DNA of 64,000 nucleotides from Hyparrhenia diplandra. Lineage: Eukaryota; Streptophyta; Magnoliopsida; Poales; Poaceae. The notes under the pieces are model-generated. The model worked only from the letters and a program-made list of their open reading frames with translations. It was not told the DNA's origin and did no database searches. The position numbers and the translations under genes are program-made. This document shows positions 33,850 through 45,260 of the stretch, in pieces. The first letter of the stretch is position 1. Each line of letters starts with the position of its first letter. The stretch covers positions 124,001 through 188,000 of the forward strand of contig JADLZK010004674.1 in the NCBI GenBank assembly GCA_015847255.1, given 5' to 3'.

Positions 33850-34540
33850 CGGCACCGAAGCGCCGCAGGTCTGGGATGGCGGTTCCTCCGCCACGGTAGC
33901 GGTGGCGCACGGCGCTTGCATCCTTCCGGCCATGCACGGGCGTGGGGATCAACGACGACGCTACCGCTCCGTACCGTCGGGATCAACCAAGGTTGGGTTG
34001 CGGTGGCGCAACCCGATGAGGTCCTCTTGGGCCCAATAGCGCGCTTTCGCGGATTATGGTTCGCCCACCGGCCCGTCGGGCTACGGGCGCTGCTGATTCC
34101 ATGGGCGGCGCCCGGCTTTCAGGGTCCGTGGGGTTCGGCGGTCAAGCGGCATCGCCAAGTAAGCGCGCCGAAGTCCAGCGGCATGGCGGCTCACGAGGAG
34201 CTCCGGCCCTTGGGATCCCGGCGCCCGTCGTCATCCTCACCACCCCCTCGTAGCATATGGCCTCCGGACGTTGGCCTCGAAGAAGCACCTGCGCGAGCTC
34301 GGGAGAGCTTTGTGCATCGCGCGGCGCAAGCGAAGCGAATCCGGCGGGGCGACCGAGTTGGATCGCCTCCTCGGTAATCGGTGTCTTGCCCTGAACTTGC
34401 GGTTGAAGCGGTCGAAGAAGCATGTACATTATCTGGATTTTTCTTGCCCTGCTTGATGCGGCGGAGGATCACTGCCGGCAGTTCCTCCAGCAGCCGCGGC
34501 GAAAGCACGTCGTCCGCGGCATGCCGCCATCGGCGTCTAA
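33850..34540 (-). pseudogene. F-box-like protein pseudogene 2
   Basis: Same subfamily as pseudogene 1: minus-strand HAADDVLSPRLLEELPAVIL at the N-terminus, then in other frames RPEAICYEGVVRMTTG and a GC-rich 3' part (33900-34190) collinear with 31690-31990. Frame changes occur at several points. It lies about 1.5 kb upstream of pseudogene 1 on the same strand, consistent with an old tandem duplication. Confidence 0.6.
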
Positions 34541-34689
34541 GCGGTGTTGCCGGCCTCTTGCCCTTCATCTTCCTCGCTCGCCCTCCTTGCCCTCTAGAGT
34601 AGCCGGCCTCTTGCCCTTCCGCACCGCAAAGCGGGAAAGCGACGCCGCCACACGCAACCCCCCGAAGCAATAATGAACGCCCGCCGGCC

Positions 34690-35200
34690 GTGGCCCGAGT
34701 CCCAATAAAAGTAAGGATGTTTTGGTCAAACGGTTCGGGAATATAAAATCATCATCAAAATACCTCGTCGTTGGCGGCACTTTGTGTTCTTGTAGAGCAC
34801 GAGCCTTTTCCACCACCACGGCTCCTTAACTCTGAGGTGGCGTGTATAGGGCCTTACATGCGAATCCTTGCATGCGAATCCTTTGCGTAATCCTACACAC
34901 CTCATTTGTAGGATAGGGCCCATGTCCGGCCTTGCATGCGAATCCTTTGCGTATGGCTCGCTATAGGATAGGGCCCACGCCCCGCCATTGTCGTTCGGCC
35001 CAATCCTTGGTGCAGGCCGTGCTCCCGATTTGCGGTGCCATATCGCACCGCAGACGGTGTGCTCGAACGGCGAGGCACCGACGGGAAGACGACAACACGC
35101 AAGGACGCCTACTACTCCCTACAGGCTCCTTTTTTTTTTCGGCTTATTTCAGCTTATTCTCTCTCACACAGAATACTATTAAATCAGCCGAATCGCTCGG
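34690..35200. repeat. Repeat mosaic with local tandem duplication
   Basis: CCTTGCATGCGAATCCTTTG occurs near 34866 and 34933, each followed by AGGATAGGGCCCA. The flanking text matches 470-560 and 14205-14275. 35129-35220 contains CAGCTTATTCTCTC...GAATACTATT, also found at about 290-320 and, inverted, at 14620-14650. Confidence 0.55.
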
Positions 35201-35238
35201 CCTATATTTCAGCAAACGAAAAAATAGTGTACGCGATA

Positions 35239-35430
35239 CTCCCTCCGTCTCAAAATAATTCACCATATTGACTCTAAGACATCATGTTTGACCGCCGTCT
35301 TATTCAAATTATTTATACAATTTAGGAAATAAATAAATTATTATTAAAGTATCTCTAATAATAAACTAAGTCACATCAAAATGGATGATGTTTATATAAA
35401 AAATTTGAATAAGACGAGCGGTCAAAATTT
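35239..35430. mobile_element. Truncated Stowaway MITE
   Basis: Starts CTCCCTCCGTCTCAAAATA after TA and carries the family words TTTGACCG..GTCTTATTCAAA and AATTTGAATAAGACGAGCGG. The right end is missing and sequence changes at about 35430. Confidence 0.75.
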
Positions 35431-35604
35431 GTTGCGGCCGAAGGGTACCGGGAACCTACGCCACCCAATGTAACCACAGCTCCAAGTTCGCCAGAATCTA
35501 GGCCTTCCCGTGTGGTGTACGCCACGAGGGCCACGTTTGATGAGCAGCGAGAGGCACACGAGAGAGTCGGAGACAAGCATGCGCCAGTGGGCGGGGGCCC
35601 ACTA

Positions 35605-35720
35605 TGTAAACTACTGTACCTTAAAAACTAGATTACACCATTGAATTCGTTTCAATTAATCCTTCAAAACTAGATCTCGATGAATATATATTTAGATAAA
35701 ATTATAAGTAGGCCCCACCG
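35605..35720 (-). repeat. R1 core relative, inverted
   Basis: On the minus strand it matches the R1 core: GGGGCCTACTTATAATTTTA, TTTGAAGGATTAATTGAAAC and a following GTGTAATC. Confidence 0.65.
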
Positions 35721-36399
35721 ATTGTAGTTGGTCTAGAGTAGAGATAAAGAAGGGAATCTTGATGACTAGGATGTACATACTACTCCGTATAGAAGAAGTA
35801 GTAAATAGAGAAACACGAGTGCGGATAGCCCGCATGCTTTTATTTATCTTCTTCGTCTCGCCGCCCTCTCGTTTAGGCGCTCCCCCCGCCACCGCCCACC
35901 ACCCCGTAGGCCCTAGCGAAGCCCGCCAACCCTAGCCTCGTGGCGGCCACCCGCTTCCCCACGAGAGAATCACATATCACGAGCTTTCTATAGGAAGAAC
36001 AACTCACGAGAGGGAGGGGGAGGAGGAAGAGAGGAGAAGGACATCCAAACAAGCACAAATTTGGAAAAATATAACACATTGCATGATTATGACTAATAAA
36101 ATATCTCATTTTTTCATGCATACTCCTACTCGGGATCTTTTCAACATAAACCATGCATATGATCGATCAAATCAATCTCGTTCGATCGAGAACATCAACC
36201 ATCACGCGGCGCACCAAAAGCTATCCAATTCAGTTTGTTTGATCGACAACACCATCCGGAGAAAGAGGAGGTAGCAATAGATCGGTGCCGGCCTAGCACT
36301 ACAAATAGAAAGTTTGATTGTGTGAAGATCACAAACACGAGACAACGCGTGAATGATATCCGTGCTCGCCAATTGATATCTACCGCAAAAAAGATTGAT

Positions 36400-37146
36400 C
36401 GGACCGAAGAACCTCATGCACTTATCATGGATCCTACACTCCTCGCCGCAGTAACAACACGGAGCACACCACACCACCCGAGACGCGAGGACGGCCGCAC
36501 CATTTTGGCCGGCTGACCGATGCCCCGATCATGGCGAGGCACCATTTGGGCTATAGGATGGGATGTACGCCACTCTTACCGTATATGCTCCGCCAAGTCG
36601 CCCAACCTAAAACTCCATGCATGTCGGCGGGGCCGAGTACACTTGATGCTCTTCCACGTCCGGGCGGCCGTTAGGGTTGTCACCTTCGATATCCCGCAAC
36701 ACCCGGCCGCATAGTCGCCGTCCGCTGCACGGTGTTAGCCCCCGAGAGAGCACAAGAGCAAGAACATAGTCGGCGGCTTCATGCCCCTAACGCGGCAGCT
36801 CTGCGCAAAGATCGGGGTGTGACGGTTTGCCGGGTGCAAAGAGCCTTCGGCGAAGACCGGCATACACGCCGACTCTCAAGTACGCCTCCGGTTGCCGACG
36901 GCGAGGAGGTCGGGTGCAAAACTCTCGCGATACTTGAGCCCGAGTAGTACGGCGCCCGCAGACGCCGACCAGCCGGTGCAAGCACAGTGTCTAGTCGGAT
37001 GCTCCGCCCCAGGGGCCGCCGCGGGGCGCTTATCATCTGTGAACATGTGGCCCGCAGATTGGCGAGGGCCCCATGGGATCTGCGGCGTCCTTGGCGATTT
37101 CGAATCGCAATCTCTTCGCAAGCATGTCACGCTGAAGGTTTTCCAT
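36400..37146 (-). pseudogene. F-box-like protein pseudogene 3
   Basis: Minus strand from ATG at 37146: MENLQRDMLAKRLRFEIAKD aligns with the F-box start of pseudogenes 4 and 5. The middle reads YVLALVLSRG, matching the Sel1-like part. The C-terminus is Cys-rich (CCYCGEECRIHDKCMRFF), a recurring end of this grass F-box-like family. Two stops (TGATAA) follow codon ~37 and further frame changes are present. 36080-36400 downstream on the same strand is shared with 40845-40990, showing that the duplicated unit is larger than the gene. Confidence 0.65.
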
Positions 37147-37409
37147 GGCGCGAGGCGGCAACGCCGGGGGGGGCTTTTGGTGGAAGCCACGGCGCCCTCT
37201 AGCTATGGTTTGTGCAATTGTGCGGCGAAGAATGGTATTTATCACCGAGGCGGTGAGTGAACATACGGTGGCGCCGGTTGGTGAGCGGCAATAATGCGGG
37301 TGCGCGGCCGTGCGCAGGGACGTAATGAGCGGGCCTGTTGGTGCACTATCCCAATGCTCGTCTATAAGATACGGAGTAGTACATACTATAAAATGTTTTC
37401 AATTTGCTA

Positions 37410-37650
37410 CACCCTCCGTCCCACAAAATAAAGTCCATGTTTGACTTCTACAATCCTTGTTTGACCATTCGTCTTATTCAAAATGTTTTAAAAATTTAGA
37501 TATTTTGTTATGATCTATTTTATCGTTAGAGATACTTTTATAATCATTTATTTATTTTATTATTTGCATGAAAAATTAAATAAGACTAATGGTCAAGGAC
37601 GGGGATTGTAAAAGTCAAAACGGTTTTTTTTATTTGTGGGACGTAGAGTG
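37410..37650. mobile_element. Stowaway MITE
   Basis: 241 bp, starting CACCCTCCGTCCCACAAA and ending TTGTGGGACGTAGAGTG, with TA on both sides (37408-37409, 37651-37652). Internal GTCTTATTCAAA-type words relate it to the MITE at 18819. Both ends carry a few substitutions. Confidence 0.85.
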
Positions 37651-38069
37651 TATATGTTTTCATAATTGAGAACTACAATCGGTATGTTGGTGGTTTGTCT
37701 ATCCGGACGTCACTTAAAACATTTAAATTTCATTTATTTATTTATTTATTGAATTTGAGACCTAGTTTTCCATTACAAGCTAATGTCAAACTCAAATCAA
37801 AAAGTTCTAAACTAGAGAGTTTGTAACTTAGCAAGATCTACAATTCTTATTTTAGTTTTCCCCATCCAACATAGTGCTAGTGACATTGTTCACAAATCTT
37901 AGAAATCTCTCTCGTAGTTTCATAAACGCCGAGACATGTGTAACTCGCGGAACAATGTTACGCGACGTCGTCGGATCAAGAAATGACCCGCGAAAAAATT
38001 TGCAATGGAATGAGCGACGGCTTTATTTTTCGTGACGCGTACTATCCCAACGGTCATCTCAGAAGATTT

Positions 38070-38330
38070 CTTCCGTTAAAATCACTAGGTGCTCTAAAAT
38101 TGATGTTTGGAGTTGTGATTTTTGAAATTTAAAATTGAAATATTATCGATGAAACATGACAAGAGTAATAGAAGTAAGAATACAATCGCCTGATAGAGCA
38201 TTATTTGACAAAAATTTAGGAAAGAAAAACCATCATTTTGGAGTTACTATGATGGAGAAAGACTAGTTACAAGTTTTGACCCAGATAAAAAGAAAAATTA
38301 GGGTTCTTGAGCCTCGAAGGTCTCCGACGT
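38070..38330. repeat. Segmental duplicate, copy 1 (pair with 41885-42115)
   Basis: Shared words in order: AAAATCACTAGGTG, TTTTTGAAATTTAAAATTGAA, AAACCATCATTTT, AAAGACTAGTTACAA and TTAGGGTTCTTGAGCC. It links the pseudogene units of 36.4-38.9 kb and 40.8-43 kb as duplicates. 37651-38069 holds no recognisable feature. Confidence 0.75.
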
Positions 38331-39050
38331 GGCGCACACCGGCGTCTTGGCGGATGTTAGCGGAGATGAGGCCTCTTGTGACGGGAGGACCACCACCGTG
38401 ATCCCCATAACCTAGCGTTACTAGTATGCGCTATTGGATGAGCGGGTTTAGTCTCCTTCCGAGCTCGACACCGACGGTGGCGGTGTACGGCGGTGGGGAT
38501 CGACGCTTCGGCCAATGACGACAAGCCGAGGTCAAATAGACGTTATGGAAAGCACCGGCAATGCGGCGTAAATTCCTTTGAACACATGGTCGAGGCGGGG
38601 ACGGGTCGGAGAGGGGTTGCCATCACGGAGAACGATTCAACGGCGGGCGGGACATGGCGTTGTTCCAGGGCGGCGACAACGCACACAAGGCGATAAGCAT
38701 AACCGTCAAGCCGACGAGCCTCGAGGTGCCGAGGTAAGAGAGAAGGCAAAGATCGAAGTTCATCCGGAGGCGGCTAGGCACGCCGAGGTGCTCGGCGGCG
38801 CCATTGCCTGCGTGGTCCCGGCGGACACGGCGGCGCTTACGGCGATGTCAACGGCACGGGCATAACCTCCAAGCCAACAAGCCTCGAGGTTCCAAGGTAG
38901 AGAAGGGTGTGACCGTGTGAGTTCAGCCCAAGGCGGCTAGCTAGCCACGGCGGGGTGCTCGGGCGGCCATGGCTGCATGGCCGACGCCGGGCGAGAATCG
39001 CAAATAAATTTAACACATGAATACACCATTGTCGCCTGTTCACTCATCAT
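38331..39050 (-). pseudogene. Possible remnant of another F-box-like copy
   Basis: GC-rich, follows the segmental duplicate just as pseudogene 6 does, and carries a repeated phrase (AACCGTCAAGCCGACGAGCC near 38700; a variant, AACCTCCAAGCCAACAAGCC, near 38865). I cannot align a conserved protein motif here, so the assignment rests on position and composition only. Confidence 0.25.
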
Positions 39051-39318
39051 TTCAGCTACAATCAAACATCCATGTAGCACATGATTTAGAGAAATACAAC
39101 ACATATATTAAATCACAAACACAATACCACAAAGTACACAATTAAAATATAACACAAGGATTACAACGAATTAAAACATCTCACCGGTGTTCATCGCGCA
39201 TGCTACTCGTGAGAATCAATCGAACATCAACCAATCCATGCATGCACACAACCAAAAGCTAGCAAAAGCCTGTTTGATCGATCTAGATCATGTAGCTAGA
39301 GAGCTAAGCTATAGATAA

Positions 39319-39352
39319 ATGTACACACACACACACACACACATATATATAG
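39319..39352. repeat. AC/AT microsatellite
   Basis: About 13 CA repeats followed by ATATATAT. It ends close to the 3' end of pseudogene 4. Confidence 0.9.
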
Positions 39353-39374
39353 ACCGGCCTGTTGCTTTATACCA

Positions 39375-40135
39375 ATTTGCAGAAATGAAGAACATACCAC
39401 ACTCGGCGCGGATCCTACACTCCTCGGCCGCAGCGGTACACCCATCGCGGCGGTGGCCCCCATTCTACGGGCGCCGCGGTTTGCCTCCCAATATCTGCCC
39501 GATGCCCGTCTGGCGAGGCGGTTGGGCGGAGGAGGAGGATGCTGCCACTCTTGATAGCGAGGGCACAGCGTCGTTCAACACTTCTATTGCCTGTCACGAA
39601 GTGCTCGCGGCGGTTACTCGAGGGTCGAGCGGCGTCGTCGCCGCCGCCCGTGTCGGGCAGGATCTCCCTTAACACCTCTCGAGGCATGGTCATCATCGGG
39701 CGGCGGTGGCGTTCCTTTGTAGCGAGCGTGCGTACGGGCGAGCACATGCACATGTCGGTCGGCTTGTTTCAGCTTGTCGGCGCGACGGTGGTGGCGACCT
39801 TCCCGCGGCTGCCGGCGGGGACATGCCTGCTCACGGCTTGCGCCTCGGGTTGCCGACCTCGGCGGCTTCTTGATGAGACTTCGCGGTACTCCGCGGCGAG
39901 TGGTTCAGCGACCCGACCGAGGCGTAGCCGTCGACATCGACCCAGCGCCGTCGTTCGCGGCCACCGGTCTAGTGGGATGCTCCGGTCCAGTATGTCGCCC
40001 GCGCACGCTTTTCGCGGTCCGTGCATGTGGCCTGTGTAGATTGTAGAGGTCCTCCATAGGATCCTCTCGCGCCATGGCGACGCGGAGCGCAATGTCCTCA
40101 AGCAACTCCCGCGGAAGGTTGTCCGGGTTCTCCAT
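39375..40135 (-). pseudogene. F-box-like protein pseudogene 4
   Basis: Best preserved N-terminus of the array. On the minus strand from ATG at 40135: MENPDNLPRELLEDIALRVA followed by EDPMEDLYNL, a typical F-box-like start of the At2g35280-type grass family. The frame breaks after ~35 codons. Downstream, in other frames, come REVLREILPDTGG, REHFVTGNRSVERR and a Cys-containing end whose DNA signature GCGGATCCTACACTCCTCGG recurs near 36427, 40996 and 42246. In intact relatives the F-box binds SKP1 and the Sel1-like part may bind a target. This copy is broken. Confidence 0.7.
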
Positions 40136-40574
40136 GGCTCGAGGCGTGGTGGGGGGGGCTTTTTGGCGGAAACTTTGAGTGGGCGGGGTGGAGGTGAATA
40201 GCAAGAATAATACGGGTGGTGCGGGGGCCGGTGCGTTCCCGTGCAGCCACGTGTTTTAGGGGAGCGGGCGGGAGAGGCTTGCGACGATTATGACCGTGTG
40301 TACGGCTTTTTTCGAGACGCGCCCGTCAAGCGCGTAAAATTCATCTAGTACAGCTTATTTTCGCGGCCAGCGCCAAATTTTTTTCAAGAGCACGCCTAGG
40401 CGCATTTTTCATTAAGCGTAAAGAGTGTTACGCCTAGGCACGTCAATGAATACCAACTCCTTTTGATAGAGCGCGCTCAGAACCTTTGCACGGTGTGTGC
40501 GTGTGTAGGTGTATCCTTTGCATGGAGAGCTCTCGGGCGAACGTCCGCCATCGTCCCCCGGATTCCTTGCCATC

Positions 40575-40762
40575 TTTTTCGATCGTCGTCTTATTCAAAT
40601 TTTTACATAAATATAATTTATTTTCTTATTTTATCAATATTGATACTTGAATGTTGATTAATTTATTTTATGATTTACATAAATATTTTAAATAAGACGG
40701 ATGGTCAAAACATATGAAATTCAAAAGTCAAAAAAAAACAAACTCCATGGGACGAGAGGGAG
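40575..40762. mobile_element. Stowaway MITE, left end degraded
   Basis: Ends CTCCATGGGACGAGAGGGAG followed by TA, with the internal words GTCGTCTTATTCAAA and AAATAAGACGGATGGTC. The left CTCCCTCCGTCC end is missing. 40250-40574 upstream is otherwise unassigned and contains two GCCTAGGC palindromes at about 40405 and 40432. Confidence 0.7.
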
Positions 40763-40994
40763 TATATCACAAATTCACAATTAATCACAACTAATAAAAA
40801 GTTCTCGGTTTTCTCACCATCACGCCGCACATACAGGATCGACATCAAGCATCACGTGACGCACCAAAAAGCTATGGAATTAAGTTTGTTCGATCGAGGT
40901 CTCCATCTAGAGCACTAGAAATAGAAAGTTTGATCGTAAGAAGATCACCAACCATGGCAAAAGATTAAGTTGAGTGAAGAACCTCGACACTCAT

Positions 40995-41684
40995 CGCGGA
41001 TCCTGCACTCCTCGGCTGCGAACACGCAACACACATCACCCAGAGCCCTCACCCGAGATGGCACTACGGCAAGACCGTCCTAGGCGGCCGCACCTGGATG
41101 CCCGTCATGGCGAGGCACCATTTGGGCTATAGGACGACGGCTCTGCCGGTATATGCGCCGCCAAAGTAGCCACCATCTTTGCTCCATGCCTGTCGGGCGG
41201 GGCGAAAGTACAGTTGATGTTCTTCCGTCCCGGCCGTTGCCGGCGGTCGCGCCGATCTCCCGCAGCAGCCGCGGGCATTGTCGTCGTCCGCGGCACCGCT
41301 GTTGGCCTGTAGAGCACAAGAGCAAGAACATACTTGACGGTTTCATGCCCGATCGCGGCGGCGCGCAAAGATCTCGAGCGGCGGCGTGACGGTGAAGCGG
41401 CGCCGACATAGGCGGCATTCATGCGGCTATGAAGCGCATCGGGCCAACGGCGGCGAGCTTAGTGACAAGACTCTCGCGATCCTCGGCGACACCTCCATCG
41501 GCGCCGGGCGGGTACGTAAACATCCGGTCTAGTCGGATGCTACGTCCCCACCAGGGGTCATCAGACGCCGCTTTCATCTGCGAACGGTGGCCCGTAGATT
41601 GGCGAGGTCCCCCATGGGATGCGCGGCGCCCTTGGCGACTCGAATCGCAATGCGTGCAAGCATGTCACGCGGAAGGTTTTCTAT
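40995..41684 (-). pseudogene. F-box-like protein pseudogene 5
   Basis: Minus strand: ENLPRDMLARIAIRVAKGAA followed by HPMGDLANLRATV is a clear F-box-like N-terminus, but the start codon is changed to ATA (41682-41684). Stops follow soon after. A later frame reads ANSGAADDDNARG, which belongs to the Sel1-like portion, and the end carries the EECRIR-type signature in broken form. It shares flanking DNA with pseudogene 3. Confidence 0.65.
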
Positions 41685-41884
41685 GGCGCGGCGGCGGCGG
41701 GGGGGCTTTTTTTGGTGGAAGCTCTGCGGCGCGCTCTAGCTATGTTTTGTGCGGCGGGAGCTGAACAAATAGTTGGTGAGCAAGCGTAGCACGGTGCACG
41801 GACGTGGGATTTTATGAGCGGGCGGGCGGTGCACTCCGGCGGCGTTATCGAGCTAGCGACGCACTATTCCAAGGCTCGTCACGT

Positions 41885-42115
41885 AAGATTTCTTACATTA
41901 AAATCACTAGGTGGTCCAAAATTGGTGTTTGGAGTTGTAATTTTTGAAATTTAAAATTGAAATGTTATCGATGATACATGACAAGAGCATGATTTGACAA
42001 AAAAATTTAGAAAGAAAAACCATCATTTTTGGAGTTACTATGAGGGGAGAAAGACTAGTTACAACTTTTGACCCGCAGTTAAAAGAAAAATTAGGGTTCT
42101 TGAGCCCCGAAGGTC
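41885..42115. repeat. Segmental duplicate, copy 2 (pair with 38070-38330)
   Basis: Same word order as copy 1, with a shorter middle (about 30 bases missing). Confidence 0.75.
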
Positions 42116-42194
42116 TCACCATCGCAAACGTGAATATAACACTAATTACCACATATATACATCAACCACCACGTACCAAAAGTAAGATAGATTC

Positions 42195-42995
42195 ATGCAA
42201 CTCCCACGCCCATCGTGCAACATAGAAGAACTTACTACACTCGGCGCGGATCCTACACTCCTCGGTGCGAATGGGGGTTTGTATGCCGTAGGCCGTGCCC
42301 CCATTCGCACGGGTGCCGTAGTAGTCTCCCCATGTGCACCGATGCCCATCCCTGGCGAGGCACCGGTTGTGCTAGAGGAAGACGAAGATATCGCCTCTCG
42401 CATATGGCGCCACCAACAAGTCATTCTACAACACTTCCATCTTTCGTTGTCGGAGTTCTGGGCAAGATTTCGCGGCCCTCCGTGGGTGCGACCATCATGT
42501 CGCCCGCCCGTGTAGCGCTCCGGCTCCGCCAACACCGCCGGGCGCGTCGTCATCGGCGGTGGCGGCATTTCCGCCCGGTGGCGAAGAGAATGCACATACG
42601 GCGAGTGCATGCCACTGAGTTGGCTTGTTCCTTAAGCAAGCGGCGGCGAGATGGTGCGCGGCCTTCCGCGAACCACCGCGGCGGGACATACCTGCTCTAA
42701 ACACGCCTCGGGTTGTCACGACCCTCCGGCGAGCTTGCTGATGAGACTCGCTGGTGACCCCTTTCCGCGCGAAGTAGTATGGCCCGGCGTGAGCGTGTAC
42801 GTCGATTGCCGTCGTCGCGTCGCTACCGGTCTAGTCGGATTTCGGTCCATATGGCACCCGCTTCTGCGCTTTCGTGTCAGGTACGAGTGGCCCGTGGGTG
42901 TAGAGGCCCGCCAGGATCCTGTCGCGGCCATGGCGGCCAGCGGGCGTCGTCCCTCAAGCAACTCTGTGGAAGGTTCTGCGGCAGATGGCTCGGGG
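42195..42995 (-). pseudogene. F-box-like protein pseudogene 6
   Basis: Minus strand. The N-terminal region is weak (NLPQS near 42985 with frame changes). The C-terminal part retains the family end in DNA (GAGTGTAGGATCCGCGCCGA) that would give ECRIRAEC. Most similar to pseudogene 4. No frame spans the gene. Confidence 0.5.
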
Positions 42996-43522
42996 CTCGC
43001 CGGCACGGTTTTCCCTCGGAAGCTCGCGCCCGGGGTCCAGGGAAAGGAAAATGAGCAGGTGTTCTCACTCGATAATGCGAGATGGAGGGCGAAAAAGTAT
43101 GCCTACTGGCCGGCCGGTGCTGATTTGTTGTGACTTGTGAGAGAAAAGCACCGTTGTTCTAAACGACCGAGAGTGAGTTGGGATTATTACCGAGTACACC
43201 AAGGGTGGGCGGTCTTTGTCGGGCGGGCGGAGAGGTCGAAAGTGACAAACATGACTTGGGACGCGTCTTGATCATATCCACAGTTCCACACATGACACAC
43301 CTTGCATGCGTATCTTTGCGTATCGCCCGATCCATGACGGGGTTTCGGTTTTTCGGGTCTCGGGTTTCTTGGTATGGGAGGGCGATTTTTTTTTGACGTA
43401 ATAAAGGTAGAGGGTTTGATTTTTGGTTGGTGTGTGCGTGGAATGGGGGTGGGGCCGGGGTGGTAGTGCCTTGTGTGGACGGTTGGGTGGCATGTGTATA
43501 TGGCTTGGGTGGGGTAGGCGGG
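42996..43522. other. Spacer before element C
   Basis: GC-rich, then a T run near 43387 and G-rich text. No gene. It is the left flank of the Copia insertion. Confidence 0.4.
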
Positions 43523-43527
43523 GCCCG
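43523..43527. repeat. Target-site duplication of element C, left
   Basis: GCCCG, repeated exactly at 62094-62098 beyond the other LTR 18.6 kb away. It proves that the two LTRs belong to one insertion. Confidence 0.9.
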
Positions 43528-45245
43528 TGAAAGGTCCTAATGGCTAGAGGGGGTGAATAGCCTATTAAAAATTCTTACAACAACACTAAGCACCCGGATT
43601 AGTAAATAAGATGGCGAAGCTAAATAAGCGATGCTACACACTATCTATGCAAGCCACAAGTCAAGCAAGATATATCTAATGTCTCTAGGTTCACACAAGA
43701 GCTAAGTCACTAGATTACTCCTAGGTGATCAAGCAATTCTAACTAATCTCAACACTAGGAGCTAAGCAAACTACACAAGCTAAGCAAGGCTACACAAGTA
43801 AACTAGTGAAAGTAATGCAAGGAGGCTAGAATACAATACCACCGGTGTAGTGTCGAGGTTGTAGCCAATCACTGTGATCACCAAGAAATCTCCAACGAGC
43901 AAGAACAAGTGACACGATGAATTTTTACCGAGGTTCACGTGCTTGCCGGCACGCTAAGTCCTCGTTGTGGCAACACACTCACTTGACGTGTGCTAAGCTT
44001 AATGGCGGTGCCAAAACCCCTATGGGCTCAAGCAAGCGATCACAAGAGAGGGTCCAACAAGCCACAAGCAATCCACTAGTGCTCCTTTTCGTGAATCTCT
44101 CGTGGGGTAAGGAACGACCCTCACAATCACCACCCGGTGTGGCCTCAAACAAGCTCCACTTGAGCTCAACACCGCCTCTTGCTCCAAGCCGCTAGGGAAC
44201 CAGGGCAAATTCCCAAGAAAACAAGAATCCCACGGCTTCTCCAAGGATGAAGTGCCTCTAGATGCAATCACCAATGCAATGCACTTCTATCACTCTCAAT
44301 CTCACCAAGAATTTGAGTTAATGGATGGAGAGATGAGTGGAGAGGAGTATCAAATGCTCACTAGCAAGTTGGAAGCTTCAAATGTGCAAGAGAGAGCCTA
44401 AGGAACCAGCCAACCAAGTATATATATGGCTCCTCTTGAAATGGAGCCGTTGCTCTAAAAATTTGCTCTCTCGGGGGTGGCCGGACGCACCGACCGGAAC
44501 CACCCGGCGGGTCCGGCCGCGAGTCCGGTCCTTTGCTTCCGGTCACTACCGGCAAGGGTCGGGCCCATTTGGCACCCTTCCTTCGCGGCGTCCGATCGGC
44601 GGATCCGGTTGACACCGGAAGCATCCGGTCTAGGGTCCGGTCACAGCGTCCGGCAAACACCCCGCTGCGGGGCTCTACGCCAGACGACCGACCGGACGCT
44701 CCGGTGAGTGCGTCCGGTCGCCGGCGTCGCGTCCGGTCGCCCACAGACGGTTGCTTCTCCATCTTCTTCTTTGCTCTTTGCTTCAAACTTGTTTAAGCCT
44801 CTTGCCGTAGGTTGCCAACACGTCCAAGATGACCACGTTATCACCAATATTAGCAAGTCGAGATGTTAGGCAAGATCGAAGTTAGTGCTCTCATGTCCTA
44901 AATGCAATATGCAAGTCAATTGGACCCGAAGCACTTCATGCAAGGATTGTCGTGGCATTCCCTCTTGATAGTCGGCTATCTATCCTATAATAATGTGATC
45001 ACACGCTCTATCGTGTCTTGATCACCGAAAGGAAAACCCTATCAAGATACCTTTGCCTTGATCTCCCGGGTTCCTCTTAAGCCGATCACCGAGCTTGACG
45101 ATCCATCAAGTCCACCGACATTGTCCATGTTCATGATCATCATGCTCCTTGTCATCCACATAATCCTTTCTTAAGTCACACACTTAGAGCAAAGGATTAG
45201 TCCACAAGTGTGTCATCAATTTCCAAAACCAAACATGAGATTTCA
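43528..45245 (-). repeat. 3' LTR of element C
   Basis: TATA on the minus strand (CCATATATATACTTGG, complement of about 44415-44430). Upstream in U3, 44475-44750 is a GC-rich array of CCGG-containing words (TCCGGT, GTCCGG). The opposite LTR has the same layout. Confidence 0.9.
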
Positions 45246-45260
45246 ATCTCCCCTTTTTTT
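45246..45260 (-). promoter_or_regulatory. Polypurine tract of element C
   Basis: On the minus strand AAAAAAAGGGGAGAT directly precedes the 3' LTR, the usual plus-strand primer in this lineage. Confidence 0.85.
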
